DNA of 64,000 bases. Origin: Deltaproteobacteria bacterium. GTDB taxonomy: Bacteria > Desulfobacterota > DSM-4660 > Desulfatiglandales > HGW-15. Under the pieces are notes generated by a model. That model searched no databases and was not told the origin of the DNA. It saw nothing but the letters and a program-made list of their open reading frames with translations. The DNA lies in the NCBI GenBank assembly GCA_019310525.1, contig JAFDEE010000012.1:62001-126000 (forward strand), read 5' to 3'. Shown here one piece after another: positions 56,188 through 64,000 of this stretch; within the stretch, counting starts at the first letter, position 1, and each line of letters starts with the position of its first letter. The position numbers and the translations under genes are program-made.

Positions 56188-57147
56188 ATGTTTGATAAGG
56201 TAAAGGCCGCCAGTGAGCGTATCAGGGGCCACGCCCACAGGACTCCTGTAATGACCTCCCGTACCCTGAATCGATGGGTCGGGGCGGAAGTTTTTCTGAA
56301 ATGTGAAAACTTCCAAAGGATGGGGGCCTTCAAGTTTCGGGGGGCCTTCAACACTATGTCGCAGTTGAGTGAAAATCAACGAATCAATGGGGTGCTGACC
56401 TATTCCTCCGGGAACCATGCCCAGGCCGTGGCACTCGTTGGACAACTCCTGAACATCCCGGTCACCGTGGTCATGCCCAGGGACGCCCCGATCACCAAGC
56501 GGGCCGCCACTGAGGCCTATGGTGCAACCGTCATCGACTATAACCCGGAGGAAGCCAACCGGGAGGAAGTGGCCAGGGACCTGGCGGAATCCCAACCTTA
56601 TACCCTGATTCCACCCTTTGACCACCCGGAAATCGTCGCCGGCCAAGGGACTACAGCAATGGAGCTCCTTGAGGATGTCCCCTCCCTGGATATGTTACTG
56701 GTCCCTTGTGGAGGGGGCGGTCTGCTCAGCGGTTGCGCCATCGCCGCAAATGGCCTCCGGCCCGGCTGCCGGGTGATCGGGATTGAACCCGAACTTGCTG
56801 ACGATGCCACACGGTCCTTCAAGACCCGGAAACTCCACCGCGTTCACAACCCTCCCACCATCGCCGATGGCACCCGTACCCCCTCTCTCGGAAAAATCAC
56901 CTTTCCCCTGGTCCTGGAATACGTGGATGACATGAGTACCGTTACCGAAGAGGCCATTATCACGGCGGTACAATTCCTGTTCTACCGAATGAAGCTGGTA
57001 GTGGAACCCTCAGGTGCCCTTGGCCTCTCCGCCCTCCTGAGCGGGGCCATATCCCCTCGGGGAAGGGTGGGAGTGATCCTCAGCGGTGGGAATATCGATG
57101 GTCCCACTATGACCATGATCCTGAACCAGGGAAACACAGGAATTTGA
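56188..57147 (+). CDS. PLP-dependent threonine/serine dehydratase-like enzyme
   Basis: 319 residues from ATG 56188 (GGGGGAG upstream; the frame extends to 56113). A fold-type II enzyme: PLP lysine Lys49 in GAFKFRGA, SSGNHAQAVA, the phosphate loop CGGGGLLSG, and no C-terminal regulatory ACT domain. It belongs to the serine racemase / threo-3-hydroxyaspartate ammonia-lyase / catabolic threonine dehydratase group, and I cannot choose among them. A short HAD gene follows on the same strand. Confidence 0.88.
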   Translation: MFDKVKAASERIRGHAHRTPVMTSRTLNRWVGAEVFLKCENFQRMGAFKFRGAFNTMSQLSENQRINGVLTYSSGNHAQAVALVGQLLNIPVTVVMPRDAPITKRAATEAYGATVIDYNPEEANREEVARDLAESQPYTLIPPFDHPEIVAGQGTTAMELLEDVPSLDMLLVPCGGGGLLSGCAIAANGLRPGCRVIGIEPELADDATRSFKTRKLHRVHNPPTIADGTRTPSLGKITFPLVLEYVDDMSTVTEEAIITAVQFLFYRMKLVVEPSGALGLSALLSGAISPRGRVGVILSGGNIDGPTMTMILNQGNTGI

Positions 57148-57224
57148 CGGACTCTCATGGAAAATCTGAAAATACCGACGGCAGACGAATTGAGTTTATA
57201 AAGGAGAGAAAGGAGAGAAAAACC

Positions 57225-57695
57225 ATGGTCAAAACCGAAATTCCGGGTCACGGAGAACTCGCGATCCGGTACCTCGTCCTGGATTATAACGGCACCCTAG
57301 CTGTGGATGGAGAACCCCTTCCAGGGGTGAAAAAGGCCCTTACGGCACTCTCCGGTGACGTGGAGGTCCACATCCTGACGGCGGATACCTTCGGAAAGGT
57401 CCGAAGCAGGATGGCCGAAGTTCCCTGCGTTATTTCCGTGCTCCCGCCCGGGGGCCAGGATAAAGGGAAACTCGATTACATAACGAGGCTTGGCCCACGG
57501 CAAACAGCCTGTATCGGGAACGGCCGTAACGACCGGCTCATGGTGAAGGAAGCGGCCCTTGGGATCGCCGTGATCTTAGGGGAAGGTGCATCAACAGAGA
57601 CGCTTCTCGCCGCCGATGTGGTTTGCACTGACATCCTTTCCGCCCTGGAACTCCTGAACCATCCATTACGCCTGACCGCCACTTTGAGGACTTAA
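57225..57695 (+). CDS. HAD family hydrolase (soluble P-type ATPase-like)
   Basis: 156 residues from ATG 57225 (two GGAGAGA sites upstream). Motif I is DYNGTLAVDG, so the second acid of the usual DxDGT is Asn, as in the soluble P-type-ATPase-like (COG4087-type) proteins. Motif with ILTADTFGKV and the C-terminal GNGRNDRLMVKEAALGIAV (motif IV) follow. Phosphatase activity is possible but unproven. Confidence 0.85.
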   Translation: MVKTEIPGHGELAIRYLVLDYNGTLAVDGEPLPGVKKALTALSGDVEVHILTADTFGKVRSRMAEVPCVISVLPPGGQDKGKLDYITRLGPRQTACIGNGRNDRLMVKEAALGIAVILGEGASTETLLAADVVCTDILSALELLNHPLRLTATLRT

Positions 57696-57722
57696 GAACA
57701 CTGAAGGAAATCACAAGTCAAG

Positions 57723-58037
57723 ATGAAACTTTTCGAAAAAATCACGGCGGCGAGAGACATTCTGGAACTCCCCGAACGGGCCACCCGGAAACAGATCAAA
57801 GCCAACTACAGGAGACTCCTCAGAGAATGGCATCCGGACAGGGGAACCCGGGCCGACAAAGAAATCCGTGAAAGACGGACGCGGCAGATCATTGAAGCTT
57901 ACAGGATCATCCGGACTTATTGTGACAACTACCGGTATTCTTTTACCGAGGAAGAGGTCCGCAATTACCTGTCAGGTGAAGAGTGGTGGATGGAGCGCTT
58001 CGGGACGACCACCCCCGGGGGGAAATCGAATCCATGA
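57723..58037 (+). CDS. J-domain protein
   Basis: 104 residues. The J domain (about 5-70) with HPD at 37-39 (REWHPDRG) would stimulate an Hsp70 ATPase. No Gly/Phe-rich or zinc domain follows, so it is a stand-alone type III co-chaperone. It lies 27 bases behind the HAD gene. Confidence 0.85.
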   Translation: MKLFEKITAARDILELPERATRKQIKANYRRLLREWHPDRGTRADKEIRERRTRQIIEAYRIIRTYCDNYRYSFTEEEVRNYLSGEEWWMERFGTTTPGGKSNP

Positions 58038-58058
58038 TAGGAGATTTGAGGATGTATT

Positions 58059-58231
58059 TAGTGCCCATCCATAAATGGCCCTTTTCCCCAATCTCTGCGC
58101 CTGCCTGTGCCGGACCTATCTGCCATTCCAAGGGGCAGGCAGGCACGGCAGACAGGTCAGGCTCAGATTTTAGTTAAAATCTTCGCCTTCCTTGACCTTG
58201 AACAAAATTGCCTATTTATGGATGGGCACTA
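58059..58231. repeat. element with family-A core but different ends, copy A4
   Basis: The ends TAGTGCCCATCCATAAAT (58059-58076) and their inverted copy (ending 58231) differ from those of A1/A2. The inner part shares TCAGGCTCA-ATTTTA and TCTTCGCCTTCCTTGA-CTTGAACA with family A. It also contains an imperfect GACCTATCTGCC...GGCAGACAGGTC hairpin. A short AACAGGCTGTTAACAGCTTGTTAA palindrome follows at once. Confidence 0.6.
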
Positions 58232-58753
58232 CTTAACAGGCTGTTAACAGCTTGTTAAACAGTCATTGATATTTTCAATGAAAGAACAAACGCCGAAGAG
58301 AAGTTACTATACTTCCAAAACGCAAAGAAGCATAAAGCAAGCAGAACCCAACCAAGGGAACACTGCAACAATTGACAAAAAGAGGAGGATCATACATATC
58401 GTTGGACCAGGCGCAATTGAGAATCATCACTACCACAATGTGGCTTGTCCCACTGAGTCTTGCACTCAGCTTCGGCTCAAGATGAGACCGCCCTTTATAA
58501 AAGCACGGCGGGAGATTCAAAGGGAACGCCCACCCGTAAGCGGCTAACAGGGACGAAATCAAAAAAGGCGCTTTTCGAAAATCCATACCCTCTTTTACAC
58601 TTCGATCCAACACAAAATTTCCCGGGTCAAAAACCCAGGGGTAAACCTGAGATCACCATATATGGTGCTTTTCTTTCTCGGATTCACAAGAATTGTTTCT
58701 AAAAAAAACATTAACCCTCATTAATCTCACTGAACCAGACTTCATCTTTTTTC

Positions 58754-58782
58754 TTGACTGATAAAAACGATTTCCTTATACT
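58754..58782 (+). promoter_or_regulatory. strong sigma-70-type promoter candidate
   Basis: TTGACT (58754-58759), exactly 17 bases, TATACT (58777-58782). It is the best -35/-10 match I noticed in the window, yet lies about 680 bases upstream of the next gene. It may drive a long leader, a small RNA, or be inherited from a lost gene. Confidence 0.5.
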
Positions 58783-59091
58783 TTGTCTCTCGGAAAAACA
58801 AGATCTTAAACCAACCAACTTTCCTTCAAGGCATTTTTTGAGGAGGAGGTTCCGGGCTTACAAAACAGCAACCGAAGCGATATTATGCACAGCGTTTTTA
58901 AATGCTTGCTGTGACTTTTCCATGAGCTCGGAATACCGCCATCTGTTTACAAGATGGAGCATACTCTATCCCGACAGACCGGGCGACTCTTCTTACACAT
59001 CGAACTTTTCAGACAACCACGAATTGGATTTGACTGCGGGTTACGGTAGATCCTCCAGGTAATTCTTACTTATTGACACCCTTTATTTTAA

Positions 59092-59180
59092 CCCGGATTA
59101 TGCGTGACAAACTTAAAAAGTCTTTTATTTAATGATTACAGACTGTTGCATATCTTTGCAGATCAAATTGCATTCATTAT
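59092..59180. repeat. family-B repeat, truncated copy B2
   Basis: CCCGGATTATGCGTGACAAACT opens a stretch that aligns with 55773-55861 over about 85 bases (TTTAATGATT-CAGA-TGTTG-ATCTTT-GATCA-ATT-CATTCA). No right-hand inverted end is seen, so the copy is one-sided. Confidence 0.55.
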
Positions 59181-59459
59181 AATTTGTCCACACCTCATTT
59201 GGGCTCCCTACCCTTCGGGAGGTCCCCCGGTTTGAGCCTTACGCAGTTTATCTGCCGGCGGTTTGGCGGGCTTGTCAAGCTGTAGCAGTTACGGAGGCGG
59301 AAGATCAGGCGAAAAATGGATTTGCAAAGGTCTCGCAAACTCGACGCTTGCAAGATCCAAGTACGACATAATATGAGGAAAGAAAGGAGGTGAAGCCAAA
59401 AAGGTCCGTGGGTCATAGGGTTTATTAACTCATAAACAAGCCAAGGAGCTTTCAAGACC

Positions 59460-60479
59460 ATGAAAAGAAGAATTGCATTTTTAGTGGCAGGGGTTTTTTT
59501 GATCTCAATATTAAGCTTAACTTTGATACCGGGGTATGCTACCGCAAAAACCATCAAGCTCAGCTATGCACAGTTTGCACCTGCTAAAACCTTCGTAGGT
59601 GTCCAACTGGAGAGATGGAAAAAAGAAGTCGAAAAACGAACAAATGGCAAGGTAAAGGTAGATGCTTATCACGGAGGAACCTTGCTCGGCGCAAAAAACA
59701 TGATAGACGGCGTTATTGCGGGTACAGCGGATATCGGCTGTCTTTGCATGGCATACCAACCCGGCCGCTTCGTGATCACTAACGCCACCAGCCTGCCTCT
59801 CGGATTTCCAAACGCCCGTGTTGCAAGTCTGACTCTTTGGGACCTTTACAAAAAGTACAATCCAAAAGCATTTTCCAAAGTAAAAGTTCTTTCCATGTTC
59901 ACGTGCGGCCCTTCAAATATTATGTCCAAGATTCCCGTCCGAACCCTCGCTGATCTCAAGGGTCTCGCTTTGCGCGCATCCGGAGGTGCCGCAAAAATAC
60001 TGAAGGCATGGGGGGCGAATCAGGTCGGGATGCCCATGTCCACAGTGCCCGAGGCCCTTCAAAAGGGTGTGGTAAAAGGTCTGTTCTCCTCGCTTGAAGT
60101 CATGAAAGACTTCAGGTTTGCTGAAATTTGCAAATATGCGACCATCACCAATACGGTGATTTATCCCTTTGCTGTCGTCATGAACAAGGACAAGTGGAAT
60201 TCCCTGCCTGGAGACGTCAAAAAGGTCATGGAGTCCATGGCAAGGGAACATGCGGAGTGGACCGGCAGCTATATGGACGATCACATTGCGGAGGCCATTG
60301 AATGGTCTAAAAAAGAGCAGGGCGTCGAAATAATCCAGCTATCCAAAGCAGAAAAAGCCAAATGGGACAAACTCCTTGAACCTATCACAGCAGGCTGGAT
60401 TGAAGATGCAAAAAAGAAAGGGATTCCCGGGGACGCTATAGTGTCTGATATCAAGGCGTTCATGAAAAAATATCAATAA
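59460..60479 (+). CDS. TRAP transporter substrate-binding protein (DctP type)
   Basis: 339 residues. A Sec signal peptide (about 1-28, cut after ATA) precedes the DctP fold: LSYAQFAPAKTFVGVQLERWKKEVEKRTNGKVKVDAYHGGTLLG, and the carboxylate-binding Arg is probably in LKGLALRASGG. It delivers an organic acid to the following permease pair. Ligand unknown. A GGAGC site is near the ATG. Confidence 0.93.
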   Translation: MKRRIAFLVAGVFLISILSLTLIPGYATAKTIKLSYAQFAPAKTFVGVQLERWKKEVEKRTNGKVKVDAYHGGTLLGAKNMIDGVIAGTADIGCLCMAYQPGRFVITNATSLPLGFPNARVASLTLWDLYKKYNPKAFSKVKVLSMFTCGPSNIMSKIPVRTLADLKGLALRASGGAAKILKAWGANQVGMPMSTVPEALQKGVVKGLFSSLEVMKDFRFAEICKYATITNTVIYPFAVVMNKDKWNSLPGDVKKVMESMAREHAEWTGSYMDDHIAEAIEWSKKEQGVEIIQLSKAEKAKWDKLLEPITAGWIEDAKKKGIPGDAIVSDIKAFMKKYQ

Positions 60480-60616
60480 AGATACAAGAAATCTTTGATG
60501 GGTGGGGTTGTGGATTTCGCAAGATTAAAAAGAGATAAGGAATCCACAACCCGAATTCATCTTCAGGAGTGCTGAAGATCATAAAAAAGGTTGGGCATTG
60601 ACACTGGAGGCACAAC

Positions 60617-61105
60617 ATGGAAGCACTCAAAAAAGCAACCCATTTTCTGAACGTGGTCCTCGTCTGGATAGCGAGCTTTTTTCTGGGCGCAATGATTTTT
60701 TTAACGTGCGGCAATATTTTCCTGCGCGCGGTTTGGCTTCCCTTAAGGGGAACTTTTGAACTGATGGGATACTTCGGAGCGATAGTGACAGCTTTTGCAT
60801 TAGGTTATGCACAGATTGGACGTTCCCATATTGCTGTTGATATTTTGGTGCTTCGCTTCTCAAAGAAAACCCGCAAGATTCTGAACGGCGTTAATTACCT
60901 CATTTGCACTGTTTTCTTCTCTATAGTGGCATGGCAGATAGCCAAACATGCAACAACCTTATGGAAGACGGGGGAAGTAACGGAAACGCTCCGATTTGCT
61001 TATTATCCTTTTACATACGGTGTTTCACTTGGTTGCCTTGTTTTAGCATTGGTCATGTTTGTTGATTTTCTGCAATTGCTTATCGGCGATAAGGGGGAAA
61101 AATAG
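60617..61105 (+). CDS. TRAP transporter small permease (DctQ type)
   Basis: 162 residues with four membrane helices, the usual DctQ build. GGAGG precedes the ATG. It lies 137 bases behind the binding protein and directly abuts the large permease. Confidence 0.92.
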   Translation: MEALKKATHFLNVVLVWIASFFLGAMIFLTCGNIFLRAVWLPLRGTFELMGYFGAIVTAFALGYAQIGRSHIAVDILVLRFSKKTRKILNGVNYLICTVFFSIVAWQIAKHATTLWKTGEVTETLRFAYYPFTYGVSLGCLVLALVMFVDFLQLLIGDKGEK

Positions 61106-62410
61106 ATGGACCTTGCCGTAGTTGGAATCATTGGAATCATAATCCTTCTCCTTGTACTTTTTTTCCTGGGAATGCCAGTCGGTTTTGCCATGGCGGTTGT
61201 GGGGTTTTGCGGATTTGCCTATGTGATTTCATTTAAAGCCGCATTAAACATGGTAGCCATCGATATATGGGCGACATTCTCAAAATACGGCCTCACCGTG
61301 ATACCTCTTTTCATTCTAATGGGTTACCTGGCATTCAACTCCGGCATCGCAGAAAAACTATACAACACCGCCTACAAGTGGTTTGGACATTGGCGCGGGG
61401 GGCTGGCGATAGCGACTATCGGTGCTGATGAGCTTTTTGCTGCAATTTGCGGCTCCAATACAGCAACGGCAGCCACCATGGGTGCCATAGCCATACCGCA
61501 AATGAAGAAATACAATTATGATGCAAGGTTAAGCAGCGGCACCGTGGTTACCGGCGGCACGCTTGGTACGGTCATGCCACCCAGCGTGCTTCTTATTATT
61601 ATCGGGCTTCAAACAGAACAATCCATCATCAAACTTTTCCTGGCAGGAATATTGCCGGCGATTCTTCTTGGGATCCTCTTTGTATTGACAATCTCAGTTC
61701 TTTGTCGAATTTATCCTGATTTTGGACCTGCCGGGCCGAAAACAACCTTCAAGGAAAAGCTCAAATCCCTTGCAGGAGTTACGGAGGCCATAGCCATATT
61801 TGTGCTGGTGATAGGCGGTTTGTATGCGGGCATCTTCACTCCTACTGAAGCGGGAGCCGCCGGGGTTTTACTGACACTCATTGTCACCGCACCGGCAGGT
61901 AGGCTGAAGTGGAAAGGAATTGTTGATTCTGTGAGGGATACATTGAAAATTTCCTGTATGGCGTTTGTCCTCGTTACAGGGGCTTTGATTTTCGGTCGAT
62001 TTCTGGCTGTAACCAGACTCCCTTTTTTGGTAGCGGATTTCGCCGCCTCACTTCCCGTGTCGCGATACCTCATCCTGACGATTGTTTTGCTGATTTATTT
62101 GGTCGGCGGTTGTTTCATGGACGCCCTTGGTTTTCTGGTACTCACAATCCCTATATTTTTCCCGTTAGGAAAAGCCCTTGGTTTTAATCCAATATGGTAC
62201 TCGATTATTATCACTATGGTAACAACACTCGGAGCGATTACACCGCCTGTCGGCGTGAATATATATGTAGTGAAAGCACTGGCCCCGGAAATAGACATAG
62301 GCACTATTTTCAAGAGCGCATTTTTCTTCCTCCTGGCCTGTATTGTTTCTATCGCGATTTTAATCATATTTCCTCAAATTACTCTGTTTATACCGAATTT
62401 GGTCCATTAA
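61106..62410 (+). CDS. TRAP transporter large permease (DctM type)
   Basis: 434 residues with about twelve helices. Family marks are FLGMPVGFAMAVVGFCG near the start, PLFILMGYLAFNSGIAEKLYN, the CGSNTATAATMGAIAIPQM segment and TGGTLGTVMPPSVLLIIIG. It completes the transporter. Its start codon follows the dctQ stop directly. Confidence 0.94.
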   Translation: MDLAVVGIIGIIILLLVLFFLGMPVGFAMAVVGFCGFAYVISFKAALNMVAIDIWATFSKYGLTVIPLFILMGYLAFNSGIAEKLYNTAYKWFGHWRGGLAIATIGADELFAAICGSNTATAATMGAIAIPQMKKYNYDARLSSGTVVTGGTLGTVMPPSVLLIIIGLQTEQSIIKLFLAGILPAILLGILFVLTISVLCRIYPDFGPAGPKTTFKEKLKSLAGVTEAIAIFVLVIGGLYAGIFTPTEAGAAGVLLTLIVTAPAGRLKWKGIVDSVRDTLKISCMAFVLVTGALIFGRFLAVTRLPFLVADFAASLPVSRYLILTIVLLIYLVGGCFMDALGFLVLTIPIFFPLGKALGFNPIWYSIIITMVTTLGAITPPVGVNIYVVKALAPEIDIGTIFKSAFFFLLACIVSIAILIIFPQITLFIPNLVH

Positions 62411-62937
62411 CATTGATGAACTTTTTGGCTAGACAAACGGGCTGACGGCCTCGCCTGGCTTACAAGGGAAATTTTCCTTTACTCTTCCCTTAAGAAACGA
62501 GCTCGTATCTGCAAAAATACCGCCTGATTCTTCATGATCAAAAATGAGGCCCCCGCTTCAAGCGAGACCTTTGAAAAATGCTCAATTTTGGTCAAGTTCA
62601 AGGAAGGCGAAAATTTCAACCACAGGAATACATTTATAGTATTTTGAGGATTGAAATTTAAGCCTGACGCAGAAATTGGGCAAAAGGGGGCGTTTTTCAA
62701 AGGTCTCCAAGCAGCGGGGTGTCTTGTATGGAACTGCGACGGAGCCAACCCCCCTTCCCGCAAAAGGGTTGAGGCACGCTCACCCCGCCACTCCCCTATG
62801 TGCCAAGTTACAGAGTATCCTGAGAGAGGCGAACGGATACAATAGTTGTTTGCTCAACCATTAGCTGGCTCGATAAGTTACCAACCATCAAAAACTTAGC
62901 ATAACCTACTTAAAACAAAGGCTTTTATTCTTTTTTC
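62411..62937. other. gap behind the TRAP operon
   Basis: Contains an AAGGGAAATTTTCCTTT palindrome near 62463-62479, element A2 (62564-62707) and otherwise no gene that I can support. The frames crossing it are short and follow the repeat. Confidence 0.45.
62564..62707. mobile_element. family-A miniature inverted-repeat element, copy A2 (144 bp)
   Basis: The ends are GAGACCTTTGAAAAATGC and GCGTTTTTCAAAGGTCTC. It is flanked by CAAGC on both sides (62559-62563 and 62708-62712), a 5-bp target duplication. Its interior is almost identical to the reverse complement of A1; small insertions (AATTTTGG) explain the extra length. It lies between the two TRAP loci. Confidence 0.8.
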
Positions 62938-62966
62938 TTGACATAACCCAAAAAGTTGTCTATGCA
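62938..62966 (+). promoter_or_regulatory. promoter candidate with overlapping palindrome before the second DctP
   Basis: TTGACA (62938-62943), 17 bases, TATGCA (62961-62966). An AGTTG..CAACT inverted repeat (62954-62969) covers the -10 region, and an AACTAATTAGTT palindrome follows. This is where a repressor (for example of the GntR class) could bind. Motif inference. Confidence 0.45.
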
Positions 62967-63149
62967 ACTAATTAGTTATCAATCGATGAGCCCTGGGAAA
63001 AAACCTACCTATCAACGTCACCCGATTTCTTCTTGAGCTTTATCATAAACCATTTTCATGGCTTTCGGGCTCAATACCCGAATCCAGCGTAACCAGCCTT
63101 GAATCCGTCAGGAATTTAATGAAATCTATTCATGAAGGGGGGTAAAGAC

Positions 63150-64000
63150 ATGTGTCGTTTAACAAAAGCTCTGATCAGCACAGGTTTGTTCGTAATGCTG
63201 GCATTATGCCCCGTAATTCCCGGTATCGCTGGAGAGGCTCAATTTACTGCACGCTATGCCACTCAGTTGTCCAAGACCTTTCACCTTACCGAGACAGATT
63301 ACAAATTCGCCGAACTAGTGGCCCAAAAGACCGACGGCCGCCTTAAAATCGATGTATACCCGGCCGGCCAGCTTTACAAGGGACGCTCGATTGTTAAGGC
63401 GATTGTGGATGGGGCCTTACAGATTGGCATTGTTTACAGTGGGGCTTGGAACGGGCAATTGCCGTATATTGATATTTTTGATGTGCCCTTTGTTTTCAAA
63501 AGCATGGAGGATATCCACCAAGCCATAGCCGGACCTTTAGGCGGAATGATTGCCAGGGACATGGAGAAATTCAACGCCAGATTGTTATATGTGGGTTACT
63601 ATGGACGCAGTTTCGAGATAGCCAACCGCATAAGACCTTTGAAAACCAGGGGCGATTTCAAAGGACTGAAGATACGCTGTAACCTGCCTACGGCGGTGGC
63701 GGCCATAAGCGCCATGGGGGCCGCACCCGTAAAGATGTCTTCTTCAGAAGTATACATGGCGCTGCAGCGCAAGACCATCGATGGTGTGGTTTCAGGTGCG
63801 CAGTCCATCGTTAAACGCAAGTGGAATGAAACCTGTAAATTTCTCACCATAACCAATGGAAGCTACTCGCCTTGGCCGGTGGTCATGAATCTGAAGTTCT
63901 GGAATAAACTGCCGGCCGATATACAAAAAGCTGTCATGGAGGCGGCGGCGGAAGTGAGTCGGATGAGCTTAAATCGCGCTGAAAAGGAGGACGCCGCCGC
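63150..64000 (+). CDS. TRAP transporter substrate-binding protein (DctP type), cut by window end
   Basis: The frame opens at ATG 63150 (AGGGGGG upstream) and is still open at 64000, giving 283 codons. A signal peptide (ending near ALCPVIPGIAGEA) precedes TARYATQLSKTFHLTETDYKFAELVAQKTDGRLKIDVYPAGQLYKG and LKGLKIRCNLPTAVAAISAMGAAPVKM with the likely carboxylate-binding Arg. It is clearly a different DctP from that at 59460. The permeases presumably follow outside the window. Confidence 0.9.
   Translation, partial: MCRLTKALISTGLFVMLALCPVIPGIAGEAQFTARYATQLSKTFHLTETDYKFAELVAQKTDGRLKIDVYPAGQLYKGRSIVKAIVDGALQIGIVYSGAWNGQLPYIDIFDVPFVFKSMEDIHQAIAGPLGGMIARDMEKFNARLLYVGYYGRSFEIANRIRPLKTRGDFKGLKIRCNLPTAVAAISAMGAAPVKMSSSEVYMALQRKTIDGVVSGAQSIVKRKWNETCKFLTITNGSYSPWPVVMNLKFWNKLPADIQKAVMEAAAEVSRMSLNRAEKEDAA

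Larger units (their letters stand above)
58232..59459. other. 1.2-kb gap before the TRAP operon
   Basis: A/T-rich stretch with no convincing gene on either strand. It holds the strong promoter candidate at 58754, the family-B copy at 59092, a second promoter candidate (TTGACA 59073-59078, N17, GATTAT) and, shortly before dctP, the mini-frame ATGAGG...AGGAGGTGA (59377-59397). Confidence 0.45.

Noticed and set aside
58266-58547. 93-codon frame in the gap before the TRAP operon
   Set aside because: No site, no motif, and it lies in repeat-rich non-coding DNA.
62651-62864. Two overlapping short frames behind dctM
   Set aside because: They are generated by MITE copy A2 and its flank.

Overview
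The window reads as a chromosomal segment of a strictly anaerobic, Gram-negative, fairly GC-rich bacterium. I infer Desulfobacterota (the old Deltaproteobacteria). The reasons are a fused CobA-HemD protein, a sigma-54 PAS activator, a PilJ-type chemoreceptor, Liv-, Dpp- and TRAP-type uptake systems, two oxygen-independent molybdopterin hydroxytransferase-like enzymes and short inverted-repeat elements between genes. No rRNA, tRNA, CRISPR array, phage or transposase gene was seen. The species cannot be named from this sequence alone.

Layout. 0-15.8 kb is mostly housekeeping: a radical SAM protein, a divergent PurD, then a tight run of LysM/SPOR lipoprotein, coaBC, family-4 uracil-DNA glycosylase, NfeD-type protease and slipin. 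These are followed by a Rho-N protein with a clear terminator, ispD-hemC-cobA/hemD, a GNAT, dodecin, a TetR regulator, and rsmG with a LOG protein. 16-23.7 kb carries a flavin reductase-like protein, a four-gene Dpp/Opp ABC transporter without a binding protein, a chemoreceptor, and two related very small genes (one decayed).

23.7-43.4 kb, all on the minus strand, is the most interesting part. Reading in the direction of transcription it holds: a sigma-54 activator with its own terminator; a sigma-54-like promoter; an ABM-domain protein; a Liv-type ABC transporter with a Tat-exported binding protein; a cyclase-family metal hydrolase; a cupin; a BKACE (DUF849) enzyme; an SDR; a 3-hydroxyacyl-CoA-dehydrogenase-like enzyme; two complete pairs of pyrogallol-transhydroxylase/resorcinol-hydroxylase-like alpha and beta subunits; and an FmdE-like protein. 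SDR, cyclase, HADH-like and BKACE are the four families of the anaerobic phloroglucinol route (phloroglucinol reductase, dihydrophloroglucinol cyclohydrolase, 3-hydroxy-5-oxohexanoate dehydrogenase, triacetate acetoacetate-lyase). The transhydroxylase would feed that route from pyrogallol or another trihydroxybenzene. I infer a self-contained uptake, ring-isomerisation, reduction and ring-opening operon for polyphenol units. One large subunit carries an N-terminal SCP2-like domain, which I do not know from the characterised enzymes.

44-53 kb is a glycogen / alpha-glucan cluster (GT81-like glycosyltransferase, glgA, glgB, GH57-DUF3536 protein, a methyltransferase and a cytidylate-kinase-like protein). 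53-58 kb holds an MFS transporter, a 28-residue membrane peptide, a DUF4405 membrane protein with an internal repeat, a PLP-dependent dehydratase, a HAD protein and a J-domain protein. 58-64 kb is visibly more A/T-rich, has long non-coding gaps and repeat elements, and carries a complete TRAP transporter plus the start of a second DctP gene that runs off the window edge.

At least four related miniature inverted-repeat elements (family A) and two copies of another repeat (family B) lie between genes. Two family-A copies have matching 5-bp flanking duplications.
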